Shown here: positions 1 to 8,948 of the stretch, piece by piece | Numbering within the stretch: the first letter of the stretch is position 1 | Layout: each line of letters opens with the position of its first letter | Source: Hallella multisaccharivorax DSM 17128 | GTDB lineage: Bacteria; Bacteroidota; Bacteroidia; Bacteroidales; Bacteroidaceae | DNA: 64,000 bases | Direction of reading: 5' to 3' | Assembly (NCBI RefSeq): GCF_000218235.1 | Contig: NZ_GL945017.1 | Coordinates: 585,297 to 649,296, forward strand | Made by a program: the position numbers and the translations under genes | The notes under the pieces: generated by a model | What the model saw: the letters and a program-made list of their open reading frames with translations, nothing else | What the model was told of the DNA's origin: nothing | The model's database searches: none

Positions 1-1085
1 AGGCGCTCGAAGTCAGAGGTCTTGATGATACCTTTATTCTTATAGTATCCGAGGGAGAAATAGGATGATCCCTTGTCGTTGCCGTTGCTCAGCGAGACGT
101 TGTACTGCTGGATGAGGCCGGTACGTGTGGTCTCCTTGAACCAGTCGGTATCGGCAGCGGGGGTGGTGCCGGCAGCATCGAGATACTTGTTCATGCTGAG
201 ACTGTTAAGCACTGGGGTGCCTTGAGCGTCATAGCTCCAGTTGTAACGGTAGCCGAGACCATTGGTGTTGGGATCGAGTCCCTCATTGACATATCCCTGC
301 CACATCACCTGTCCAAACTCCTCTGCATTGAGTACCTTCATCTTATGAGCATAGGTCTGGGCGGAGAGGCTGGCGTCGAAGTTAACCTTCACCTTGCCAT
401 CTTTGCCCTGCTTGGTGGTGATGATAATCACGCCGTTGGCAGCGCGCGAACCATAGATAGAAGCGGAAGCAGCGTCCTTGAGCACCTGGATGCTTTCGAT
501 GTCGTTGCCGTTGAGCTCATGCATGCCGCTCTTCGTGGGCACGCCGTCGATGATGTAGAGCGGGTCGTTGTTGTTAAGTGTTCCCACACCACGGATGCGG
601 ACAGTGGCTGAACCCGAGGGGTTGCCGTCGGCAGAGATATTGATGCCCGGCACACGGCCTTGCAGAGCCTTGATGGGGTTGTTCTCATTCTGCTTGGCAA
701 GGTCATCGACATTCACCACTGACACGGCGCCCGTAAGGTCGGCCTTACGCTGCACCTGGTAGCCGGTCACAACTACTTCGCTAAGCTCTTTAGCATTTTC
801 CTGAAGTGTGATTTGAAGATTTGGGGCGGCCTTCACCTCCTGCGAGGTGAAGCCAATGTAAGAGATGGTGAGTGTGGCACCCTTGGATGCCTTGAACGTG
901 AAATGACCGTCAAGATCGGAAACGGCGCCTTTCGTCGTACCTTTCTCAATGACGGAAGCACCAATGATCGGTTCACCTGTCTTGTCAACGACAGTTCCCG
1001 AAACAGTGATGTCCTCGCTTTGTGCCAATGCTGATACCGTGACTGACGTCAGCAGTGCCAGCAAAAAGAACTTGAGATGTCTCAT
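1..1085 (-). CDS. SusC/RagA-family TonB-dependent outer membrane protein, N-terminal part
   Basis: About 361 N-terminal residues are visible; the gene runs off the left edge. It starts MRHLKFF with a signal peptide ending near ALAQ, followed by a carboxypeptidase-regulatory-like beta-sandwich (roughly residues 25-105; GEPIIGASV, GHFTF, YIGF). A LSEVVVTGYQ segment resembling a TonB-box region comes next, then the plug domain with the family signatures VRIRGVGT, DPLYIIDGVP, SIYGSRAANGVI. SusC proteins import oligosaccharides or peptides across the outer membrane with a SusD lipoprotein, whose gene would lie to the left. The hybrid regulator upstream on the same strand is the likely controller. 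Family is certain; the substrate cannot be told. Confidence 0.95.
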   Translation of the reverse strand, partial: MRHLKFFLLALLTSVTVSALAQSEDITVSGTVVDKTGEPIIGASVIEKGTTKGAVSDLDGHFTFKASKGATLTISYIGFTSQEVKAAPNLQITLQENAKELSEVVVTGYQVQRKADLTGAVSVVNVDDLAKQNENNPIKALQGRVPGINISADGNPSGSATVRIRGVGTLNNNDPLYIIDGVPTKSGMHELNGNDIESIQVLKDAASASIYGSRAANGVIIITTKQGKDGKVKVNFDASLSAQTYAHKMKVLNAEEFGQVMWQGYVNEGLDPNTNGLGYRYNWSYDAQGTPVLNSLSMNKYLDAAGTTPAADTDWFKETTRTGLIQQYNVSLSNGNDKGSSYFSLGYYKNKGIIKTSDFER

Positions 1086-1158
1086 GTCTGATGTTTTTAA
1101 GTTGTTAATATTTGTCTTTTCTAATAACATTTTTTGATAACGTTTTCAAGTAATGCTG

Positions 1159-1194
1159 CAAAATTAACAACTGATAGTTGACAACAACCAAAAA
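1159..1194 (-). promoter_or_regulatory. Promoter of the SusC gene
   Basis: Read on the minus strand, TAATTTTG (1159-1166) matches the Bacteroidetes -7 element TAnnTTTG. A TTTTTGG (1188-1194) lies about 21 bp upstream at the -33 position. It leaves a leader of roughly 70 nt before the start codon. Confidence 0.6.
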
Positions 1195-1323
1195 TAACGT
1201 TCAATGGGTTTCAAAAATGTTTCATGTAACAGAATTAGAAGAGTTTGTCAGAATATTAAAGTTGTCCGTCGGAATAAGAATTATTCAGCCATCCCGGTTG
1301 TCTCTCATTGTCCTGCGAACGTA

Positions 1324-1373
1324 GGACAATTCTCCGGCACGTGCCGGAGAATCGGCTGACACGTACCGGAGAA
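1324..1373. repeat. CACGTG-centred palindromic repeats between regulator and SusC
   Basis: An 18-bp perfect palindrome CTCCGGCACGTGCCGGAG sits inside TTCTCC...GGAGAA. A second, degenerate unit follows (ACACGTACCGGAGAATT) and runs up to the stop codon of the hybrid regulator. A related set occurs at 37265-37331. It may be a regulatory palindrome or a transcript 3' end structure; no T-run follows on the minus strand. Confidence 0.6.
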
Positions 1374-3569
1374 TTAATGATGAGCCCTGACGTCAGTTGG
1401 ATACTTACCATATTGTTTCTTGAAGCAGGTAGAAAAATAACCTGGAGAACTAAAGCCGGTGTTGTAGGCTATTTCTGAAACGGACAATGAGGAATGCTGC
1501 AGGAGCGACAGAGCTTTCTGTAACCGTATCTGCTTCAAGAGGTCAGCGGGAGAGAATCCTGTCAATGCCTTTACTTTTCGATAGAGCTGTATACGGCTGA
1601 TGCCCATCTCTGCCCCGAGGTCGTCCATCTTGAGATTGTTTTCGGATAAATGTTTCTGCACAGCCGACTTGAACCGGTTAATAAACTCGCGGTCAGGCGA
1701 TGTGAGCTTCTGTTCTTCTGTTTCTTCCTGACTCTTTCCGTCGAAGAGATGCCGCAAATGGGCACGGTTCTTGAGCAGATTGTCGATGCGCGCAAGCAGC
1801 AGATTGGCACTGAACGGCTTGGTCATGTAAGCATCAGCTCCGCTACCCAATCCTTCCACCTGCTGGCTCTCCGTGCTTCGGGCAGTGAGCAGGATGACAG
1901 GGATGTGCGAAGTCATGGGATCGTCCTTGACTTTGCGGCAGAACTGCAGGCCGTCCATCACCGGCATCATCACGTCGCTCACGATGAGATCGGGCACGGT
2001 ATCGCGCCCCACCAGGAGTCCACTCTCGCCGTCGGCAGCCTCCACCACATAATATTTTCCTGTGAGCAGCGTGCGGAGGTATCGACGCATATCCTCATTG
2101 TCATCCACAATGAGTACTGTCGGCAGTTCATTGTCGTTGTTTTCCGTCAGCATTTCCAGCCGTGCTGACTGCACAGAGGCATTAGAGTCGGAAACGGAAA
2201 GGAGGTTTTTCTGTCCACTGTCATTTGCCTTGTCTTCGATCGTGCCAGGCGTGAAGTTGAGCACGTCATAAACTATGTGGGCAAGCTGTTCGACATTGCG
2301 TTGGAGAATATCTACCCATATCCGTTCATCACCCTGCAGTGTAGCAGATCCGGAAAGAGCTTTGACGGGCCCCTCGATAAGCGTTAACGGTGTGCGGAAC
2401 TGGTGGCGTGCATTGGTGTAGAAGAGGGTCTGCTCACGGTTGATCTGCTTCTCCCTGCGGTTCAACCGCCGCGTAATGACGACGACACGCCAGATGAGCA
2501 CGAGCGCGATGACCAACAGCACAATGGCTGCGACACTGACAAGCGTGATCATGCGCTGCGTGTTGTAGAGACCGAAATAGTTTTCCAACTTGTCTTGCAG
2601 GATGAGCAGGTCGCTACTCTGCTGTGACATCTCCATACTGGCCTGCTGGAGCAGGGCGGCGTTGTCGGGCGTGACGACGGTGCCTCTCATGATATTCTCG
2701 CGCTTGTATGTGTGGCCTTGCAAAATATCCAACGCCAGTTTTACGATTTCTTCGCCGTGAGTAGGATAGATATAGGTGCCGGCAAAGAGGCCCCGCTCCA
2801 CCGCGTCGATGCCCTCGCCTTTGCCCGGCAGTCCGTCGATACCAAGAAAAAGGATCTTCTTCGCCGCCCCATGCTTCAGTGCCGCTTTATAGGCATTACG
2901 AGCTGCCAGGTCACTGTGGCAAAACACAATATCGGGTATGGAGTGATGGGTGAGCCACTCACTCATCGCCTGATAGACTGCTTCCGAAGTCCAATCGGTA
3001 TTGACAAACCGGTAGTCAATGCCTTTCCGGCCACTCATCACCTCCGAGAAGCCTCTGTGTCGGTCGATGGCAGGCGAAGAGTTGGTGCCGCCGGTAATCT
3101 CCAGAATGAGAGGCGTATGATCATCGTTGCGCTCCTGCAACAACGAGAGAGCATAGTGACCCATGGCCCGCCCTGCCTCGGTGTTGTCGCCACCGATATA
3201 GGCAGTGTAGTCATTGGTGCGCGCCTTGCGGTCGAAGAGCACCACGGGGATTCCCCTTTTCTTTGCCCGCACGATGGCCGGAGCGATAGGGCTGTACTCG
3301 TTGGGAGCCACAACCAGGAGATCAACGCCCGAGGCAACGAGAGAGTCTATCTGCTGTATCTGTTTGTGAGTGTCGTGCGAAGCGTTCGCAACATCGACCT
3401 TCACCTCGTTGCCATAAAGGTGCTGCACTGAGAGCATCTCGTCGTTGACCTTCTCCCGCCACTTGCCACCTACACACTGTGACACACCTATACGGTACTT
3501 GTAGGCATGGTTGTCCGTACATGCCGACAGTAGGAAGAGCATGAGCAGAAAGTAGAGAGAGCACTTCAT
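1374..3569 (-). CDS. Hybrid two-component-type regulator: periplasmic sugar-binding + HisKA + REC + AraC, no HATPase
   Basis: 731 residues. A lipobox-like LLSAC (Cys17) is followed by a LacI/RbsB-type periplasmic binding domain (about 25-315), one transmembrane helix (about 340-366) and a HisKA-like helix pair with phospho-acceptor His389 (RHQFRTPLT). A linker of only about 40 residues leads to a receiver domain (about 484-600; Asp532 in SDVMMP, Lys584 in TKP) and an AraC-type DNA-binding domain (about 632-731). The HATPase_c domain that normally lies between HisKA and receiver is absent, and no N or G box is visible. Typical Bacteroides hybrid sensors of this layout sense a sugar and activate an adjacent SusC/SusD operon. 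Here autophosphorylation in cis looks impossible, so it may work by conformational coupling or be phosphorylated by another kinase. Confidence 0.9.
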   Translation of the reverse strand: MKCSLYFLLMLFLLSACTDNHAYKYRIGVSQCVGGKWREKVNDEMLSVQHLYGNEVKVDVANASHDTHKQIQQIDSLVASGVDLLVVAPNEYSPIAPAIVRAKKRGIPVVLFDRKARTNDYTAYIGGDNTEAGRAMGHYALSLLQERNDDHTPLILEITGGTNSSPAIDRHRGFSEVMSGRKGIDYRFVNTDWTSEAVYQAMSEWLTHHSIPDIVFCHSDLAARNAYKAALKHGAAKKILFLGIDGLPGKGEGIDAVERGLFAGTYIYPTHGEEIVKLALDILQGHTYKRENIMRGTVVTPDNAALLQQASMEMSQQSSDLLILQDKLENYFGLYNTQRMITLVSVAAIVLLVIALVLIWRVVVITRRLNRREKQINREQTLFYTNARHQFRTPLTLIEGPVKALSGSATLQGDERIWVDILQRNVEQLAHIVYDVLNFTPGTIEDKANDSGQKNLLSVSDSNASVQSARLEMLTENNDNELPTVLIVDDNEDMRRYLRTLLTGKYYVVEAADGESGLLVGRDTVPDLIVSDVMMPVMDGLQFCRKVKDDPMTSHIPVILLTARSTESQQVEGLGSGADAYMTKPFSANLLLARIDNLLKNRAHLRHLFDGKSQEETEEQKLTSPDREFINRFKSAVQKHLSENNLKMDDLGAEMGISRIQLYRKVKALTGFSPADLLKQIRLQKALSLLQHSSLSVSEIAYNTGFSSPGYFSTCFKKQYGKYPTDVRAHH

Positions 3570-3590
3570 TTGATGATGATGCTTGAGGGA

Positions 3591-4679
3591 TCACACGTAG
3601 GCGTCTCCCTTTTTCAGCTGCACCTCGCTGACATACTTGCGGACAAGTGCTGAGGAATCTTCCTTTTTGCAGATAAGCAGCACATTGTCTTTCTCTGCCA
3701 CGATGAAGCCGTCGAGGCCGCTGATAATGCCAATGCGCCCCTCAGGCAACTTGACTACGTTGTGATGACTGTTCTCCATATAGACTTCCGAGTCCACCAC
3801 GACATTGTCGTCGTTGTTTTTCGGCAGCGCCTCATAGATGCCGTGCCATGTGCCCAAGTCAGCCCAGCCGAAGTCGCAACGCATCACACAGACATTCTCT
3901 AACTTGTCGAGTACGCCGGCCTCCACAGAGATGTTGGGGTAGGAGGGGAAGTATTCTGCCATGTAAGCAGCCTCCTGATCGGGCGTGGCGTGCGGATACT
4001 GTTTGTCAAGGCCACGCAGCACGGGCGGCAGAAACTTTCCAAACATCGTGCGTGTGTTCCTGACGTTGGAGACAAAAATGCCTGTATTCCACAAAAACTC
4101 GCCACTTTCCATGAAAATTTTGGCGAAGTCGCGATCGGGTTTCTCTGTAAAACTGCGCATATGATGGATGTTTCCTTCCACGATGCCGTTGATCTGGATA
4201 TATCCATAGCCTGGTTCCGGACGCGTCGGCTTCACTCCCATCGCCACGAAAGAGTCGTGAGTAGCTGCAAAACTCATCGCTGTACGGGTGTCCTTGAGGA
4301 AAGACTCGACATTGAGGATGATCTGGTCGCTGGGCACGACTATCATTACCGCGCTGTCATTGAGTTCAGAGATCCGATGGTTAGCCCACGCCATACTTGG
4401 AGCGGTGTTGCGCAGAATGGGTTCCACAAGAATGCGTTCATCCGGCAATTCAGGAAGCTGCTGCCTTACTAAATCAAGATATTGGACATTGGTACTGAGA
4501 AAGATGTGGTCGGGAGACACTACTTTCGCCATCCGGTCCCACGTCTGCTGGATCTGTGTCCTGCCGGTACCGAAAAAATCTATAAACTGTTTTGGACGAT
4601 TCTCACGACTGCAGGGCCAAAGACGCTGGCCTTTTCCGCCGGCAAGAATCAGACAATATTGGTTGTCAATGAATGCCAT
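3591..4679 (-). CDS. Mannose-1-phosphate guanylyltransferase
   Basis: 362 residues. The N-terminus carries the sugar-nucleotidyltransferase signature LILAGGKGQRLWPCSR followed by PKQF, as in ManC/CpsB enzymes that make GDP-mannose from mannose-1-phosphate and GTP. Further family marks are IVVPSDQ, the EKPD segment and FGWADLGTW. At about 360 residues it is the single-function form, without the C-terminal phosphomannose isomerase domain of about 470-residue relatives. It ends 21 bp upstream of the hybrid regulator on the same strand, so the two may be cotranscribed. GDP-mannose feeds GDP-fucose and mannosylated surface glycans, fitting the glycosyltransferases elsewhere in the window. Confidence 0.92.
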   Translation of the reverse strand: MAFIDNQYCLILAGGKGQRLWPCSRENRPKQFIDFFGTGRTQIQQTWDRMAKVVSPDHIFLSTNVQYLDLVRQQLPELPDERILVEPILRNTAPSMAWANHRISELNDSAVMIVVPSDQIILNVESFLKDTRTAMSFAATHDSFVAMGVKPTRPEPGYGYIQINGIVEGNIHHMRSFTEKPDRDFAKIFMESGEFLWNTGIFVSNVRNTRTMFGKFLPPVLRGLDKQYPHATPDQEAAYMAEYFPSYPNISVEAGVLDKLENVCVMRCDFGWADLGTWHGIYEALPKNNDDNVVVDSEVYMENSHHNVVKLPEGRIGIISGLDGFIVAEKDNVLLICKKEDSSALVRKYVSEVQLKKGDAYV

Positions 4680-4818
4680 ATAGTTTAGATTTACTTTTTA
4701 TCACTTCAAAGCTACATAAAGAAAACGAGCCGGCAAGGAAATAGTTACTTCTTTTCTTTATTTTTTAGTTGAAGCAACGATTTTTTTATTTTCACTTCTC
4801 CACCTTTCCGTTTTTTAG

Positions 4819-4826
4819 TAATTTTG
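4819..4826 (+). promoter_or_regulatory. -7 element for pyridoxamine kinase gene
   Basis: TAATTTTG matches TAnnTTTG and lies about 50 bp before the start codon. The -33 region is T-rich but has no clean TTTG. Confidence 0.45.
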
Positions 4827-4876
4827 CGGTATTATATAGCCTTATGGCTTTCACCATCGCTTTATGCTGACAACTC

Positions 4877-5695
4877 ATGGAAAAGAAAAAAATACTTCTC
4901 ATCAATGACATGTGTGGCTACGGTAAGGTGGCTTCCGCAGCCATGCTTCCCATCTTGTCTTTTATGGGCCACGTCACCTATAACCTTCCCACGGCCTTGG
5001 TCTCCAATACTCTCGACTACGGAAAGTTCAATCTTCTCGACACCACCGACTACATCACCGGTGTCTTTCCCGTTTGGAAAGAGCTTGACTTCCACTTTGA
5101 CGCCATCGCCACAGGCTTTATCGCCTCTGAGCGGCAGGCGCAAATCGTCTCAGCTTACTGTATGGAGCAAGAGCATTTAGGCACGCTCATCTTCGTCGAT
5201 CCCATTATGGGCGATGAGGGAAAGCTCTATAACGGCGTCACACCAGCTACTATTCAGAGCATGAGAGAGATGATCGCCGTCGCCGATCTCATCTTCCCCA
5301 ACTATACCGAAGCCTGCTATCTCACCGATACTACCTACCGGGCCGAAGGTGTCAACCGTGAGCAGGCTTTCACTCTCCTCGACCGTTTGCATGCCACAGG
5401 GGCCAAATCGGTGCTCATTACCTCGGTCACCGTCGACGGACAGCACTGTGTGGCAGGTTTCAACCACTGCACCGGAGAGCGCTTTCTATTGGATTACACC
5501 GAGATTCCCGTCCATTTCCCAGGCACAGGTGATATTTTCTCGGCCGTACTCATCGGTCGTCTGCTCGACGGCGTAGAGCTTAAAACCGCCACCAGAAAGG
5601 CCATGGACGCCGTCTATACGCTCATCGACCGCAACAAAAACAACAGCGATAAAAATGCCGGAATACCGCTGGAGAACTATCTCAACATCTTGTAA
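4877..5695 (+). CDS. Pyridoxal/pyridoxamine kinase-like PfkB-superfamily kinase
   Basis: 272 residues. It resembles PdxY/PdxK-type kinases of the ribokinase superfamily, which phosphorylate vitamin B6 vitamers for salvage to PLP. Visible marks are the N-terminal INDMCGYGKVA (substrate loop), ATGFIAS, VDPIMGD (the DPVMGD-like motif), PNYTEA and the C-terminal FPGTGDIFSA holding the catalytic Asp of the GTGD anion hole. Length matches the family. It starts a rightward run in which the transporter gene begins 8 bp after its stop. Bacteroidales genomes usually annotate this protein as pyridoxamine kinase; I have not distinguished the true vitamer. Confidence 0.88.
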   Translation: MEKKKILLINDMCGYGKVASAAMLPILSFMGHVTYNLPTALVSNTLDYGKFNLLDTTDYITGVFPVWKELDFHFDAIATGFIASERQAQIVSAYCMEQEHLGTLIFVDPIMGDEGKLYNGVTPATIQSMREMIAVADLIFPNYTEACYLTDTTYRAEGVNREQAFTLLDRLHATGAKSVLITSVTVDGQHCVAGFNHCTGERFLLDYTEIPVHFPGTGDIFSAVLIGRLLDGVELKTATRKAMDAVYTLIDRNKNNSDKNAGIPLENYLNIL

Positions 5696-5703
5696 AACAG
5701 GCC

Positions 5704-7365
5704 ATGAACTTTTTCTCGTCTCTCCTTACCATCCACTCTTCGATACAGACTGTGGTGCTCGTTTCGATCATTATCGCCGTGGGTCTCGCCCTTGGAAAGA
5801 TAAAAGTGAGGGGCATCTCACTCGGCATCGCATGGGTGTTCTTCATCGGTATTCTTGCCGGTGAACTGCGACTGTCCATCGACCACAACATTCTCGACTA
5901 TATTGAGACCTTTGGCCTGTCGATGTTCGTGTACTGCCTCGGTCTTCATGTGGGTCCCAACTTCTTCGGTTCGCTGCGCTCCGAGGGCATGGCTCTGAAC
6001 TTATGGAGCCTTGCCGTCATCGTCTTCGGCACACTGTTCTCGCTTGTCCTCATCCCGTTGACGGGTGTGAGCCTGTCCAACATGGTCGGCCTGCTCTGCG
6101 GTGCCACCACCAATACCCCCGCCCTCGGTGCGGCCACACAGGCCCTTACCCATCTCGGACTGCCTAACAGCAGTATGGCTCTGGCCACCGCCGTGACTTA
6201 TCCGCTCGGCGTGGTGGGCGTCATCGTGGCCATGGTCATCATCCGCAAACTCTTTGTAAAGCCAAAAGACTTAGAGGTGAAGCCGCTGTCCGACGACGAC
6301 CACACCTATATTGCACAGTTCATTGCCCTCAATCCCGCCATTGTAGGCAAGAACATCGCCGAGTTGGCACACATGACACACCTTAAATTCATCATCTCGC
6401 GCATCTGGCGAGGCAAGGAGGTCATCGTGCCCATGGCCCAGACCGTGCTCCATGTCAACGACTCGCTGCTCGTGGTCACCAATAAGGAGGACGAGAAATC
6501 CATGGAATTGCTCTTCGGCAAACGCGTGGATCACGACTGGAACCAGAGCGATGTCGACTGGAATGCGATTGACGCCAAAGTGGAGAGCCGCATCTGTGTG
6601 GTGACGCGCGCCGGTCTCAACGGCAAACGGCTGCGCGATATCCATCTGAGAGCAGCCTATGGCGTGAATGTGAGCCGTGTGGTCCGCGGCGACATCAAGC
6701 TTCTGGCCAGCGACGACCTGCGTTTGCAATACGGCGACCGCATCACTATCGTGGGCAAACACGAAGATCTTGACAATGCAGAACACTTCTTCGGCAACTC
6801 CGTGAAGACGTTGGAAGAACCGAATATCGGCAGCATCTTCATCGGCATCGTCCTTGGACTTGCCCTCGGCACTATTCCCATCTCCATCCCCGGCATGGCC
6901 AACAGTCTGCGTCTGGGCATTGCCGGAGGTCCTATCATTATGGGAATTATCGTGGGTGCCTTAGGACCGAAGACTCGTATGATATCTTATACTACACGGT
7001 CAGCGTCGCTCATGTTGCGTAAACTCGGTCTATCCCTCTACCTTGCCTGTCTTGGTCTCGACTCCGGTAAGGACTTTATGACCACCATTATGCGCCCCGA
7101 AGGTCTGGCATGGGTGGGTATTGGTTTTCTCATCACTGTCATCCCCGTGCTTATCATCGGCATCATCGCCCTTCGTACGCACAAGTTCGACTTCGGCACC
7201 ATCTGTGGCATTCTCTGCGGATCTATGGCCAACCCCATGGCTCTGGGCTATGCCAACGACACCTGCAAGGGCGATACGGCGAGCATCTCCTACGCCTCGG
7301 TCTACCCCATCGGCATGTTTGTCAGGGTCGTGATAGCACAGACGCTCATCATGCTCTTTGCATGA
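5704..7365 (+). CDS. AspT/YidE-family transporter with two RCK-C (TrkA-C) domains
   Basis: 553 residues. Two membrane halves of about 5-6 helices (roughly 10-180 and 375-553) flank a cytoplasmic middle with two TrkA-C-like domains (about 205-280 and 295-370; repeated GRDITIVG/NDSLLVVTNK-type strands). This is the aspartate:alanine exchanger (AAE) superfamily layout, with duplicated YidE/YbjL membrane modules. The first half has GLHVGPNFFGS and LLCGATTNTPALGAA; the second has ACLGLDSG and ILCGSMANPMALGYA, a mirrored pair expected of the internal duplication. The substrate is unknown. Its stop overlaps the next start by ATGA, implying translational coupling with the pseudouridine synthase. Confidence 0.9.
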   Translation: MNFFSSLLTIHSSIQTVVLVSIIIAVGLALGKIKVRGISLGIAWVFFIGILAGELRLSIDHNILDYIETFGLSMFVYCLGLHVGPNFFGSLRSEGMALNLWSLAVIVFGTLFSLVLIPLTGVSLSNMVGLLCGATTNTPALGAATQALTHLGLPNSSMALATAVTYPLGVVGVIVAMVIIRKLFVKPKDLEVKPLSDDDHTYIAQFIALNPAIVGKNIAELAHMTHLKFIISRIWRGKEVIVPMAQTVLHVNDSLLVVTNKEDEKSMELLFGKRVDHDWNQSDVDWNAIDAKVESRICVVTRAGLNGKRLRDIHLRAAYGVNVSRVVRGDIKLLASDDLRLQYGDRITIVGKHEDLDNAEHFFGNSVKTLEEPNIGSIFIGIVLGLALGTIPISIPGMANSLRLGIAGGPIIMGIIVGALGPKTRMISYTTRSASLMLRKLGLSLYLACLGLDSGKDFMTTIMRPEGLAWVGIGFLITVIPVLIIGIIALRTHKFDFGTICGILCGSMANPMALGYANDTCKGDTASISYASVYPIGMFVRVVIAQTLIMLFA

Positions 7366-8915
7366 ACAATCCTTTCTACTACACGCCGTCGCCCGAATGC
7401 CTCGTTGCAGCCGGCCAACTCATGACTTGGCTGGAAGGCAAGCCGTCGCCGTTTTCCCACCATCACGTCAATGAGCATTTTCGACAAGAGATTGCCAAGG
7501 GAAAGATGTTTGGCGTCCTGGTGGTGGAAAATGGTAAGACTGGCTTCGTCAAAGGAGAGCAAATCAAATACCTTGCCGGATACAGCGGACAAATATACGG
7601 GCGTGCTGACTGGCCGGATTTTGTGCCAGCAGTCTTCGACTACCTCCAGCCCAATGGCTATTTCAAACGGCACGAGGCTGAGATCACACAGCTCAATCAC
7701 GAGATTGCAGCACTCTCCAGCACTCTGGTCCCTGAAGCGGCAGCGCCTTCACAGGGGCAGCCGGTGCCGGAAGACCCCCGTCCCACCACGACGAAAGGAA
7801 AACGCCAGGGCGAGAGCGATGAAGCGTATATCCGCCGGCGGCAGTTTGAGAATGCCGAACTGCATCGTTGGAAAGTCAGACAACGACAGGCGGAGGAAGC
7901 GAGAAAAGCAGAAACCGATCACCTTAACAGCCTGAAGACACTGCGTCGACAGAAGAGTGACATCCTGCAGCGGTGGCTCTTCCAACGGTTCCGCATGCTC
8001 AACGCCAAAGGTGAGCACAGGAATCTGATAGAAATACGCGGTGGAGAGATTCCACCGGCGGGTAGTGGGGAATGCTGTGAGCCCAAGTTGCTGCAATATG
8101 CCTATCAGCATGAGCTGCGTCCGAGGTCAATGGCAATGTTCTGGTGGGGTGAGAGCCCGAAAGGCGAAGTGCGCCATCATCTGCAGTTCTATCCCGCCTG
8201 CAACGGTAAATGCAAACCCATTCTCGGATGGATGCTGCAAGGTATTGAGATCGATACCAACCCCTTGGAGAGCCATGAAGAGGATGATCGGCTGGCCACA
8301 CAACTAAAAACACTCTATGAGGACAACGATCTCTGTGTCATTGAGAAGCCTTCCGGACTGCTCTCCGTACCCGGCAGGAGCAGTCGCATAAGTGTGCTCG
8401 CACTGATGCAGCAGCGCTATCCCGACAGCGCCTCGCCGCTCATCGTCCACCGTCTCGACATGGCGACAAGCGGATTGATGGTCATTGCCAAGACCCTGAC
8501 GGCCTATCATGACCTCCAACAGCAGTTTGCCCGGCACGAAATCAGCAAGCGCTATGTCGCCGTACTGAGCCGTCCGCTTCCTGCAGAGACACCTGCAGAA
8601 GGCATCATCTCGCTACCCCTGCGCCCCGACCTCGACGACCGCCCGCGGCAAATGGTCGACTTTGACCATGGGCGTGAGGCGATCACTTATTATAAAAAGG
8701 TGGCTGACGACCGTCTCTGGCTATGGCCACGGACCGGTCGCACGCATCAGCTGCGTCTTCATTGCGCACACGGCCTCGGTCTCGACGACCCCATCAAGGG
8801 AGACTTACTCTATGGCACACCTGCCGATCGCCTCTGTCTGCATGCTGAAAGCATCACCTTCCGGCATCCGGTAACAGGCCGAACGATGACATTCACCGCA
8901 AAAGCAAAGTTCTAA
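7362..8915 (+). CDS. RluA-family RNA pseudouridine synthase with long N-terminal extension
   Basis: About 517 residues from the ATG at 7362, chosen because it overlaps the upstream stop (ATGA) and begins MNNPFYYTPSP; the frame stays open further upstream but only inside the transporter gene. The C-terminal 230 residues are the catalytic domain, with HRLDMATSG (the Asp is the nucleophile), KRYVAVL and GRTHQLRLH. The N-terminal 280 residues, including a charged helical stretch, form the extension seen in many Bacteroidetes homologues. It isomerises uridine in rRNA or tRNA; the site is not predictable. Its last 54 bp before the end are duplicated at 9757-9810, so the current C-terminus (AKAKF) probably replaced an original AKVAF. 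Confidence 0.93.
   Translation: MNNPFYYTPSPECLVAAGQLMTWLEGKPSPFSHHHVNEHFRQEIAKGKMFGVLVVENGKTGFVKGEQIKYLAGYSGQIYGRADWPDFVPAVFDYLQPNGYFKRHEAEITQLNHEIAALSSTLVPEAAAPSQGQPVPEDPRPTTTKGKRQGESDEAYIRRRQFENAELHRWKVRQRQAEEARKAETDHLNSLKTLRRQKSDILQRWLFQRFRMLNAKGEHRNLIEIRGGEIPPAGSGECCEPKLLQYAYQHELRPRSMAMFWWGESPKGEVRHHLQFYPACNGKCKPILGWMLQGIEIDTNPLESHEEDDRLATQLKTLYEDNDLCVIEKPSGLLSVPGRSSRISVLALMQQRYPDSASPLIVHRLDMATSGLMVIAKTLTAYHDLQQQFARHEISKRYVAVLSRPLPAETPAEGIISLPLRPDLDDRPRQMVDFDHGREAITYYKKVADDRLWLWPRTGRTHQLRLHCAHGLGLDDPIKGDLLYGTPADRLCLHAESITFRHPVTGRTMTFTAKAKF
8851..8904 (+). repeat. 54-bp direct repeat, copy 1 (3' end of rluA-type gene)
   Basis: It is identical at 53 of 54 positions to 9757-9810; the difference is T/C in GGTAAC versus GGCAAC. 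The pair brackets the toxin-antitoxin cassette. Confidence 0.9.
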
Positions 8916-8948
8916 TTGACATTTGGAGGGATTCTATTTTATGGCCAA

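Noticed and set aside
7110-7361. Longer N-terminus for the pseudouridine synthase
   Set aside because: That part lies inside the transporter gene in another frame; the ATGA overlap at 7362 gives a natural start.
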